From the NCBI GenBank assembly GCA_006218025.1, contig VBWA01000022.1, forward strand, positions 32,107 through 96,106: a stretch of 64,000 nt of DNA, written 5' to 3'. Each line of letters starts with the position of its first letter. The stretch's first letter is position 1. The notes under the pieces were generated by a model that did no database searches, was not told the origin of the DNA, and saw only the letters and a list, made by a program, of their open reading frames with translations. Position numbers and translations under genes: made by a program. Positions 19,320 to 25,555 of this stretch are shown piece after piece. This DNA comes from Rhodocyclaceae bacterium (GTDB lineage Bacteria; Pseudomonadota; Gammaproteobacteria; Burkholderiales; Rhodocyclaceae).

Positions 19320-19363
19320 CTCGATCTCCGTAGTGGTGACACCTCATCCCGCCAGGGGATACC

Positions 19364-19385
19364 GTCTCCAGCTTTCGCTGGAGAC
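19364..19385 (-). ncRNA. 9-bp GAAA-tetraloop hairpin in the nrtA leader
   Basis: GTCTCCAGC and GCTGGAGAC pair perfectly around a GAAA tetraloop in the nrtA transcript, directly after the terminator U-tract. It may stabilise the 5' end of the read-through mRNA. Confidence 0.7.
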
Positions 19386-19386
19386 A

Positions 19387-19449
19387 TAAAAAAACGGCGC
19401 CCGTTGCGCATCTCCGGGAACAAAATCCCTGGGACGCAACAGACACCGT
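19387..19449 (-). terminator. regulated terminator in the nrtA leader
   Basis: In the minus-strand transcript ACGGUGUCUGUUGCG (19449-19435) pairs along all 15 positions, two of them G-U, with CGCAACGGGCGCCGU (19408-19394), followed by seven U. The 5' arm overlaps the second ANTAR hexaloop hairpin, so the two structures exclude each other. Confidence 0.85.
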
Positions 19450-19483
19450 TGTCATTTGCACCGAACCGCCTTTGATCCGGCAC
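19442..19483 (-). ncRNA. ANTAR-responsive two-hairpin leader (NasT target)
   Basis: In the nrtA leader, GUGCCGGAUC and GGUUCGGUGC form a 10-bp stem (with G-U pairs) closing the hexaloop AAAGGC (19483-19458). After a 4-base linker, GAC/GUC closes the hexaloop AACGGU (19453-19442). Both loops have A at position 1 and G at position 4, the published hallmark of ANTAR protein targets. The second hairpin shares bases with the terminator 5' arm, giving the classical choice between antiterminator and terminator. The nasT-type gene lies just upstream. Confidence 0.8.
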
Positions 19484-19496
19484 TCAGGCCTTACTT

Positions 19497-19512
19497 AGCA
19501 ACCCCTGTGCCA
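19497..19512 (-). promoter_or_regulatory. sigma-54 promoter of the nitrate assimilation operon
   Basis: On the minus strand TGGCACAGGGGTTGCT fits the -24/-12 consensus TGGCAC-N5-TTGCT exactly. Transcription would begin near 19486, right before the first leader hairpin. Confidence 0.88.
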
Positions 19513-19561
19513 CACCCGCCCCAATTGTCCGAAAGCCTTGCCGGCAGGGAGGATTGATAGT

Positions 19562-19588
19562 GAAAGTCGGCGCTGGCGGGACGGCGAC
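19562..19588 (+). repeat. dispersed repeat copy upstream of the nitrate operon promoter
   Basis: GAAAGTCGGCGCTGGCG followed by GGACGGCGACGG; intergenic, between the sigma-54 promoter and the NtrC-like sites. Confidence 0.85.
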
Positions 19589-19601
19589 GGCAGCTCGATG
19601 C

Positions 19602-19648
19602 TGCACCGCAATAGCGCGTTCCGGCGCGCCGGCGCACCGGAACGGGGC
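19602..19648 (-). promoter_or_regulatory. NtrC-like enhancer sites
   Basis: GCACC-GGAAC-GGGGC (19634-19648) matches the NtrC half-sites GCACC-N5-GGTGC at 9 of 10 bases. A weaker TGCACC-GCAAT-AGCGCG (19602-19618) begins 31-32 bases closer to the promoter, about three helical turns. Both lie roughly 100-140 bases upstream of the sigma-54 promoter, the usual enhancer distance. Confidence 0.5.
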
Positions 19649-19665
19649 GTGAAGCCGGGGAGGAA

Positions 19666-20241
19666 CTACAGCAGAAGCTTGGCCATCGCCAGCAGATCGC
19701 CAGCGATCTTGCCGATCGGCTGCGCCCGCTCCATGGAAAGCTTGCGCAGCGCGGCGTAGGCCTGATCCTCGTCGAGGCCGCGCGTCTTCATCAGGATGCC
19801 CTTGGCCTGTTCGACGAGCTTGCGCTCCGAGAGCTTCTGGGTCGCCATGGCCAGTTCCTGCTTGAGGTTCTGGTGCTCCTCGAAGCGCGCGATGGCGACA
19901 TCCACGATCGGCTTGAGCCGCGCCAGGTCGAGGTTATCGACGACATAGGCCGAGACCCCGGCCTTGAAGGCGGCGCGCATTACCGCCGCGTCGCTCTCCT
20001 GGGTGAGGATGATCACCGGACGCGGCATGTCGCGATTCATCACCGCGAGGTTTTCCAGCGTGTCGCGCGACGGTGAATCGGTTTCGATCAGGATTACGTC
20101 GGGCTTGATCGCCTCGATCTGCGCCGTCAGGTCGAGCGCCGAGGGCAGCACGGCGGCTACCTGATGGCCGGCCATGGCCAAGCCCGCGCAGAGTTCGGCG
20201 GCACGGGCGCGGGATTCGTCAATGATAAGTATGCGTAACAT
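19666..20241 (-). CDS. nasT: NasT-type ANTAR antitermination regulator
   Basis: 191 aa. An N-terminal receiver-like domain (MLRILIIDESRARAAELCAGL...DVILIETDSPSRDT) is followed by a coiled coil and a C-terminal ANTAR domain (LVEQAKGILMKTRGLDEDQAYAALRKLSMERAQPIGKIA). NasT/NasR-type proteins bind paired hexaloop RNA hairpins and prevent termination upstream of nitrate assimilation genes. The leader with exactly these elements lies between this gene and nrtA. There is no NasS sensor gene in the window. The second ATG (20241) is preferred over 20250 by similarity to the family N-terminus. Confidence 0.88.
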   Translation of the reverse strand: MLRILIIDESRARAAELCAGLAMAGHQVAAVLPSALDLTAQIEAIKPDVILIETDSPSRDTLENLAVMNRDMPRPVIILTQESDAAVMRAAFKAGVSAYVVDNLDLARLKPIVDVAIARFEEHQNLKQELAMATQKLSERKLVEQAKGILMKTRGLDEDQAYAALRKLSMERAQPIGKIAGDLLAMAKLLL

Positions 20242-20303
20242 CCGCAGCATGCACGCAAGAGGCGTGCCGCTGCGTTGAAATCCCTGTTTCCGCGAGTTCG
20301 GTG

Positions 20304-20627
20304 CTAGCCCGTACTCCAGCCGCGCGGCCGCCGCATGCCGGCAATCTTGCAGGCCTGCTTGACGTAGCCGTAGGGAAACAGTTCGAAGATCAGGTTACGC
20401 GAACCGCCGATGCTTGCAGCAAGGTGGCGGGTGACGAAGCGCACGTCGGGGATGACCTGATGCTCCTGGTAGAAATCGCGCATGAAGCGCAGCGCTTCCC
20501 AGTGAGCCTCGGTCAATTCGATATTTTCCCTGGCGGCCAAAACCTCGGCCAGATCTTCGTTCCATGCGGCCGGATCGATCAGGTAACCCTCGTCATCGGT
20601 CGCCGGCATTCTCGTTGTCACTTCCAT
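20304..20627 (-). CDS. TusE/DsrC family protein lacking the penultimate cysteine
   Basis: 107 aa with the DsrC fold signature (GYLIDPAAWNEDLAEVLA, LTEAHWEALRFMRDFYQEH, PDVRFVTRHLA, KQACKIAGMRRPRGW). DsrC and TusE carry sulfur on a penultimate C-terminal Cys; here the C-terminus is GWSTG and only the upstream Cys93 (ACKIAGM) remains. It therefore may not act as a normal sulfur carrier and could be a regulatory family member. It is divergent from a marR gene. GAGAGG precedes the start. No dsr or tusBCD genes are present in the window. Confidence 0.85.
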   Translation of the reverse strand: MEVTTRMPATDDEGYLIDPAAWNEDLAEVLAARENIELTEAHWEALRFMRDFYQEHQVIPDVRFVTRHLAASIGGSRNLIFELFPYGYVKQACKIAGMRRPRGWSTG

Positions 20628-20741
20628 CGAGCCTCTCCAGAAGGTTGGGGAACAAACTTCGGAGCGAATAATACATCATGCCGTGATAGAAGCACAATGT
20701 GATACGTTATACGCCCATAAAGAATTTTGGATAATTTTGGC

Positions 20742-21161
20742 ATGGCGAAACCGGCGCTGAACAAAAAGGAATTCGAAGCCCTGTCCCAATTTCGCTACCA
20801 GCTGCGCCGCTTCCTGCGCTTCAGCGAGGAGGTGACGCGCCAGCACGGCATCACCCCGCTGCAATATCTGCTGCTGCTGCACATCAAGGGCTTTCCGGGG
20901 CGCGACTGGGCCACGGTGGGCGAACTGGCCGAGCGACTGCAGGCCCAGCACCACGGCGTCGTGGCGCTGATATCGCGTTGCGAGATACGCGGCTGGGTGA
21001 CGCGCGAACAGGGCAAGACCGACCGCCGCGAGGTGGAAGTCCATCTCACCGCCAAGGGCGAGCGCATGGTGGCGCAGATGGCACAGTTGCACCGCGACGA
21101 ACTGCTCAGCCTCGAAGGAGGCTTCCTGCTGCCCCGGCTGCAGGAGCTGCAGCAGGACTGA
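20742..21161 (+). CDS. MarR family transcriptional regulator
   Basis: 139 aa winged-helix regulator: recognition region LQYLLLLHIKGFPGRDWATVGELAERLQAQHHGVVALISRCEIRGWVTRE, wing QGKTDRREVEVHLTAKGERM. It binds DNA as a dimer, usually with a small-molecule or redox signal. The ATG at 20742 is preferred over an upstream TTG. The intergenic region shared with the TusE-like gene holds two GTGATA motifs and is AT-rich, a likely operator for itself and its neighbour. A short protein gene follows in the same direction. Confidence 0.88.
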   Translation: MAKPALNKKEFEALSQFRYQLRRFLRFSEEVTRQHGITPLQYLLLLHIKGFPGRDWATVGELAERLQAQHHGVVALISRCEIRGWVTREQGKTDRREVEVHLTAKGERMVAQMAQLHRDELLSLEGGFLLPRLQELQQD

Positions 21162-21180
21162 CCACGAAGGAGCGCCTGCC

Positions 21181-21453
21181 GTGACCCACCCGATAGCCAT
21201 TGCCCAAGCGGTGCGCAGCGCCTGCGTCGCGGCGGCGCTGGAGGGCTACGAACGCGCGCAGATCTCCGGGCTGTGCCAGGAAGGCGCCTGGGAAGTCGCG
21301 GTCGATGCCATACGCATGGTCGACCTCAAGACGGTTCTTCAGGCAATGACGGAGAATCGGCCGGCTCGCTGCGTTCATCCAGTGCCGCAAGCACCAGATC
21401 CGGATTCATCGACTGCTGCAGTGCCACCGCCTCTGAATCGTGACGGTTTCTGA
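21181..21453 (+). CDS. small conserved protein of unknown function
   Basis: 90 aa with a GTG start preceded by AAGGAG at 8 bases, 19 bases after the marR stop. The N-terminal half (VRSACVAAALEGYERAQISGLCQEGAWEVAVDAIRMVDLKTVL) looks like a short helical family, sometimes mis-named acetyltransferase in proteobacteria. The C-terminal ~40 residues are Pro-rich and antisense to the DUF1003 gene for 128 bases, so only the first 50 residues are likely conserved. Function unknown. Confidence 0.65.
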   Translation: MTHPIAIAQAVRSACVAAALEGYERAQISGLCQEGAWEVAVDAIRMVDLKTVLQAMTENRPARCVHPVPQAPDPDSSTAAVPPPLNRDGF

Positions 21454-21928
21454 CATTGGGCAAATCACGCCGCAACTCTTCCATCAGGTCGATGAGCTTG
21501 GCGGCCTTCTGCTCGGTCAATAGATTCACCTTCAGCTCGAGATGCGCCCGCTGTTCCTCGAGCTTGGCGAGCCGGTTCTGTTTGCCCAGCACCACGGTCG
21601 TGATCAGCAAGGCACTCAGCGCGACAATTCCCTGCAGCCAGAAATACGGAGCCGGATCGAATTCGGTCCGGCCAAACGCTCGCAAGGCGATATTGGCGAA
21701 TATCCAGAGCGTCACGAAGAGCAGAATGATGCCGAGAAACGCCGGCTGCCCGACAAAACGGCTGATGCGCTCCATGACCCGTTGCGAGCCGGTCATCTTC
21801 TGCTCTTCACGCGCGTAGAAGTCCAGAACCGCTTCGATGTTCTGGCTGATCTGGTCGCGTTCGGATTCGGCGGGGATGCCGCCGGGATGCTTGCGCCGCT
21901 CCGTGCGAACGGCGGATTCGGGTTTCAT
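21326..21928 (-). CDS. DUF1003 membrane protein
   Basis: 200 aa. DUF1003 core: RFVGQPAFLGIILLFVTLWIFANIAL, then a second hydrophobic span WLQGIVALSALLITTVVLGKQNR, and a conserved coiled coil AKLEEQRAHLELKVNLLTEQK. Two membrane helices with cytoplasmic ends. The role is unknown. The ATG at 21928 is preferred to an upstream TTG. Its 3' end overlaps, in opposite orientation, the small gene at 21181. Confidence 0.85.
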   Translation of the reverse strand: MKPESAVRTERRKHPGGIPAESERDQISQNIEAVLDFYAREEQKMTGSQRVMERISRFVGQPAFLGIILLFVTLWIFANIALRAFGRTEFDPAPYFWLQGIVALSALLITTVVLGKQNRLAKLEEQRAHLELKVNLLTEQKAAKLIDLMEELRRDLPNVRNRHDSEAVALQQSMNPDLVLAALDERSEPADSPSLPEEPS

Positions 21929-21994
21929 TCGGGCGTGCCGGTACAGAAGGCGGCGGATTACCCGCAACCGGCCCGGGCGGACCGCCGGACTTGC

Positions 21995-22180
21995 CTACAG
22001 TGCATTGAAAACGGCTTCCACGGTGTCCAGTTCGCCGAGTACGTCTACGGTCTGGTCGAGCCCGAAATGAATCTTGGTGTAGCCGCCTTCGATCGATACC
22101 AGATAATTTACGCGTAGGGGATTGATCTTGATCTGCGACTTGCCGTCGTGCGTGGTGAAGGTGACGAATTTGACGCTCAT
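21995..22180 (-). CDS. small conserved hypothetical protein
   Basis: 61 aa (MSVKFVTFTTHDGKSQIKIN...VEAVFNAL). The alternating pattern of beta strands, a short hinge and a final helix resembles the FlbD-type fold, but the match is weak and I do not assign a function. AAGGAAATCC precedes the start. The gene stands 66 bases upstream of the DUF1003 gene, in the same direction. Confidence 0.6.
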   Translation of the reverse strand: MSVKFVTFTTHDGKSQIKINPLRVNYLVSIEGGYTKIHFGLDQTVDVLGELDTVEAVFNAL

Positions 22181-22419
22181 TTGGATTTCCTTTCGACAAC
22201 GGGACTGCCACCCGAGATGGAGACAGCCCGGTCTGGACAGTACGCCGATCCGACTCACCGTTATGTTCGGCAGCGAACCAATGCTGTCTTGAGTTTCATG
22301 CGATGATTTCCCGCAATCGCAGATGCTGCAGCGAACCCGACGTCATCATCAAGAGCGCGCGCTCACGGTTTCAGGAATCGGAACCGTAGTGGCTAGTCGA
22401 TCGCATCGATGGAGGCTTG

Positions 22420-22653
22420 ATGGAAAATTCATTTCACAGGCTTTGTGAGCTCTTCGGGCAGTTGGGCCTGCCTGACGACGTCGCGTCCATCGAGCATTTC
22501 ATTCTCACCCATCGACCGCTGCACAACTCGGTTCACGTGGCGGACGCGTATTTCTGGAGTTCGAGCCAGGCGCAGTTCCTGCGGGAAGAAATCGCCAAGG
22601 ACGGCGACTGGGCGGAGGTGGTGGATATTCTCGGCTCGCTGCTCAGCCGCTAG
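22420..22653 (+). CDS. DUF2789 protein
   Basis: 77 aa; full-length DUF2789 (FHRLCELFGQLGLPDDVASIEHFILTHRPL...FWSSSQAQFLREEIAKDGDWAEVVDIL), a small helical family in gamma- and betaproteobacteria with no known role. GGAGG lies 4 bases before the ATG. It stands convergent to nsrR. Confidence 0.88.
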   Translation: MENSFHRLCELFGQLGLPDDVASIEHFILTHRPLHNSVHVADAYFWSSSQAQFLREEIAKDGDWAEVVDILGSLLSR

Positions 22654-22667
22654 CGAACAGCGGCCCG

Positions 22668-23102
22668 CTACTCGCGCGCCAGCAGCATCTTCAGTCCGCG
22701 CGGCGATTGCACCAGATCGGCCAGGGTGTATTCATCCAGCGCCGCGTAGAGCGCATCGAAAGCGCGCACCAGAATTCCCGCGAGCCGGCAGGCCGGCGCA
22801 AGGCGGCAAGTGTCGGCACCCTCGGAGAGGCATTCGACGATCGGCGCATTGCCTTCGCTGGCGCGAACGATCTGCCCCAGCCGGATGCCCTCGGGCTCGA
22901 TCGCCAGGCGGATGCCACCGCCCTTGCCGCGCACCGATTCGACGACCCCCGAGCGCGCCAGCTGATGCACCACCTTCATCAGGTGGTTCTCCGAGATGCC
23001 GTAGGCGGCCGCGATCTCGGGGATCGTGGCGAGGCGGTCGCGGTTGAGCGCGAGGAACATCAGCACGCGCAGGGTGTAGTCGGAAAAGGTGGTCAGCTTC
23101 AT
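22668..23102 (-). CDS. nsrR: Rrf2 family NO-sensing repressor NsrR
   Basis: 144 aa Rrf2 winged-helix protein. Three cysteines, Cys91, Cys99 and Cys105 (ECLSEGADTCRLAPAC), plus Asp8 match the ligand set of [4Fe-4S] NsrR. NsrR represses NO-response genes until NO damages the cluster. It is divergent from the DUF59/NnrS-like operon, and the shared intergenic region holds two 23-bp palindromes of NsrR type, implying autoregulation and control of the operon. Confidence 0.9.
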   Translation of the reverse strand: MKLTTFSDYTLRVLMFLALNRDRLATIPEIAAAYGISENHLMKVVHQLARSGVVESVRGKGGGIRLAIEPEGIRLGQIVRASEGNAPIVECLSEGADTCRLAPACRLAGILVRAFDALYAALDEYTLADLVQSPRGLKMLLARE

Positions 23103-23122
23103 GTCCGCCAGTTTACGCCCAT

Positions 23123-23145
23123 AAGCAGTAAAAATGATATTGCTT
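23123..23145. promoter_or_regulatory. NsrR-type operator 1
   Basis: 11-1-11 imperfect palindrome beginning AAGCAGTAAAA and ending TGATATTGCTT (8 of 11 positions symmetric), positioned for nsrR itself. Confidence 0.65.
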
Positions 23146-23169
23146 TAATAAAAGGGCAGTGGTACGATA

Positions 23170-23192
23170 AAGCTGTATTATTTTTACTGCTT
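23170..23192. promoter_or_regulatory. NsrR-type operator 2
   Basis: 11-1-11 imperfect palindrome from AAGCTGTATTA to TTTTACTGCTT (8 of 11 symmetric), 10 bases before the DUF59 start. Its right arm is the exact complement of the left arm of operator 1. Confidence 0.65.
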
Positions 23193-23202
23193 TAAAAAGG
23201 CC

Positions 23203-23544
23203 ATGACGAAAGAAGCCGCCGCCTCCGACCGATCCGCGCTCGACGAGCAGCAGGTGCGCGACATCCTGCGCCAGGTCATCGACCCCGAGGTCGGCCGCGA
23301 CATCGTTTCCCTCGGCCTGGTCTATCGCGTCGAGGTCGCCCCCGGCAGCCTGATGATCGAGATGACCATGACCTCGCCGGCCTGCCCGATGGGCGACATG
23401 ATCGTCGATGACGTCCATGCCGCGCTGGCGAAAGCTCTCCCCGCCACGATAGCCCCCGACATACGCCTGGTCTGGGAACCGCCCTGGAACCCCTCGATGA
23501 TGGACGAAGCCACCAGGCAGCACTTCGGCTGGGAACCCGAATAG
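23203..23544 (+). CDS. DUF59/MIP18-family Fe-S assembly protein
   Basis: 113 aa. DUF59 signatures: QVRDILRQVIDPEVGRDIVSLGLVYRVEV and the conserved cysteine in MTSPACPMGDMIVDDV. Relatives (PaaD, SufT, MIP18) help load or repair iron-sulfur clusters. As the first gene of an apparently NsrR-controlled operon it may help restore clusters damaged by NO; this is inference. Its stop is directly followed by the ATG of the next gene. Confidence 0.88.
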   Translation: MTKEAAASDRSALDEQQVRDILRQVIDPEVGRDIVSLGLVYRVEVAPGSLMIEMTMTSPACPMGDMIVDDVHAALAKALPATIAPDIRLVWEPPWNPSMMDEATRQHFGWEPE

Positions 23545-24636
23545 ATGAACGATCTGCGCCCCGCCGCCCGCGTGCCGCTGCTGGTGCTCGGCATGCTGTC
23601 CCTCGTGGGCGGCGTGCTGGCCGGCCTGGCGCGGCTGGACTGGAACATGCCCGCCGTGGCGGCCAATGCCGCCGGCTGGCACGGGGCGCTGATGATTTCT
23701 GCTTTCCTCGGCACCGTCATCAGCCTCGAACGCGCCGTCGCACTCGGCCGCGGCTGGGCCTACGCGGCGCCGGCCGCTGCCGGCATCGGCGGCATTGCCC
23801 TGCTCGCCGGGGCGCCGCTGATCGTGACGCAAGTGCTGACGGTCGTCGCGGCCGCGATACTCGTCGCCGCCAGCATCCAGGTCCTGTACCGGCTGGTGGC
23901 GCCCTTCACCGTCATCCTCGCCGCAGGCGCCTTGTGCTGGCTGATCGGCAACACGGCCTGGCTCGCGGGCGGCGCACTCACCGCGGCCGTGCCGTGGTGG
24001 CTGGCCTTCCTGGTGCTGACCATCGCCGGCGAACGCCTCGAACTGACGCGCTTCCTGCCCACCCCGGCCGTGGCGCAACGGCTGTTCTTCGCCATCGTCG
24101 GCGGCATCCTGGCCGGCGCCGTGCTCAGCTTCCAGCAAGAGGACGCCGGCCTCGCGCTGTTCTCCGCGGGCCTGCTGGCGCTGGCCGCCTGGCTGCTGCG
24201 CTACGACATCGCGCGGCGCAATGCGCAACAAAAGGGGCTGGTCCGCTTCATCGCCCTGTGCCTGCTCTCGGGCTACGGCTGGCTGGTGCTGGCCGGCCTG
24301 CTCGGCATCAGTGGCGGCTTCCTGCCCGGCCACCCGTGGCGCGATGCGACGCTGCATGCGGTCGGCCTCGGCTTCGTGTTCTCGATGATCTTCGGCCACG
24401 CGCCGATCATTTTTCCGGCCGTGGTGCGGGTGAAGATTCCGTATCACCCGTTCTTCTACCTGCCGCTGCTGGTGCTGCACGCCTCGCTGGCGCTGCGCAT
24501 TCTCAGCGGCCTCGGCGATGCATTTCCGCTGCGCCGCGAAGGCGGCCTGCTCAATGCCATCGCCCTGCTGCTGTTCATCATCACGATGCTGGCCAGCGTC
24601 GTGCGCGGCCGCCGCGAGACCCCGGGACCCGCATGA
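23545..24636 (+). CDS. NnrS-like polytopic membrane protein
   Basis: 363 aa with about 12 hydrophobic segments. Histidines in WHGALMISAFLGTVISLERAVALG and in DATLHAVGLGFVFSMIFGHAPIIFPAVV sit in membrane segments, as in NnrS, a heme/copper membrane protein linked to NO tolerance. Overall it is shorter and diverged from classical NnrS. It starts immediately after the DUF59 stop and overlaps the reductase gene by 4 bases, in an operon with NsrR-type operators. Confidence 0.75.
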   Translation: MNDLRPAARVPLLVLGMLSLVGGVLAGLARLDWNMPAVAANAAGWHGALMISAFLGTVISLERAVALGRGWAYAAPAAAGIGGIALLAGAPLIVTQVLTVVAAAILVAASIQVLYRLVAPFTVILAAGALCWLIGNTAWLAGGALTAAVPWWLAFLVLTIAGERLELTRFLPTPAVAQRLFFAIVGGILAGAVLSFQQEDAGLALFSAGLLALAAWLLRYDIARRNAQQKGLVRFIALCLLSGYGWLVLAGLLGISGGFLPGHPWRDATLHAVGLGFVFSMIFGHAPIIFPAVVRVKIPYHPFFYLPLLVLHASLALRILSGLGDAFPLRREGGLLNAIALLLFIITMLASVVRGRRETPGPA

Positions 24637-25469
24637 TGGGCGCGATACAAGAATCCGGCCTGGCAGTGTTCGGCAAGAGCAACGACGCCGGCCCACAGGA
24701 CAAATGGACCACCGAGCGCGTGCTGTCGATGCGCTGGTGGACGCCGACGCTGGTGACCCTGCGCACCACGCGCTATCGCGGCTTCCGCTTCACGCCGGGA
24801 CACTACACGCGGCTCGGGCTCGGCGCCGCCGACGCGAGTTTGGGTGACTGGGTCTGGCGGCCCTTCTCGCTGGCCTCGGCGGCCTATGACGATTTCCTCG
24901 AATTCATCGCCGTGCTGGTGCCGGGCGGCGCCTTCTCGGAGCAATTGAAGCACCTGTGCGCCGGCGACAGGCTGCGCGTCGACAAGGCCAGCTACGGCTT
25001 CCTCACCGTCGACCAACTGGCCGCCGGCCAGGACCTCTGGATGCTCGCCAGCGGCACCGGGCTCGGGCCCTTCCTCTCGATACTCCAGGACCCGGCCGTC
25101 TGGCAGAACTACGAGCGCCTGATCGTGGCGCACAGCGTGCGCCACTCTTCCGAGCTGGCCTGGCGCGACGAAATTGCCGACATCCCGAAACGCGAACTGT
25201 TCGCCGACGCGAAGGCCAGGCTCACCTATCTGCCGGTCGTCACCCGCGAGCCGGGCGCGACCCAACTGGCGGAACGCATCCCGCTGCTGCTCGCCGACGG
25301 TCGCCTCGAAGCCGCGGCAGCCTGCCCGCTCGACGTCGCCACCTCGCGCGTGCTGGTCTGCGGCAATCCAGAAATGACCCGCGAACTGCGCCAATCGCTG
25401 GCCGCGCGCGGCTTCGCCACCAACCGCCGCGGTGTGCCGGGCCAGATGGCTTTCGAAAAGTACTGGTAG
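24633..25469 (+). CDS. ferredoxin-NADP+ reductase family protein
   Basis: 278 aa flavoprotein with FAD-binding RPFSLAS, NADP-binding ASGTGLGPFLSIL, VCGNPEMTRELR and a C-terminal aromatic end FEKYW typical of bacterial Fpr. It transfers electrons between NADPH and ferredoxin or flavodoxin. Translation is coupled to the NnrS-like gene through an ATGA overlap, so it is part of the proposed NO-response operon. Confidence 0.9.
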   Translation: MMGAIQESGLAVFGKSNDAGPQDKWTTERVLSMRWWTPTLVTLRTTRYRGFRFTPGHYTRLGLGAADASLGDWVWRPFSLASAAYDDFLEFIAVLVPGGAFSEQLKHLCAGDRLRVDKASYGFLTVDQLAAGQDLWMLASGTGLGPFLSILQDPAVWQNYERLIVAHSVRHSSELAWRDEIADIPKRELFADAKARLTYLPVVTREPGATQLAERIPLLLADGRLEAAAACPLDVATSRVLVCGNPEMTRELRQSLAARGFATNRRGVPGQMAFEKYW

Positions 25470-25555
25470 CCCGCGGAATCGAACGAGCCGGGCTCGACAT
25501 CCAACCTCCTTCAATTTGAGCCGCACTCCATTCGGATCGCAGCCATCGGAATACC

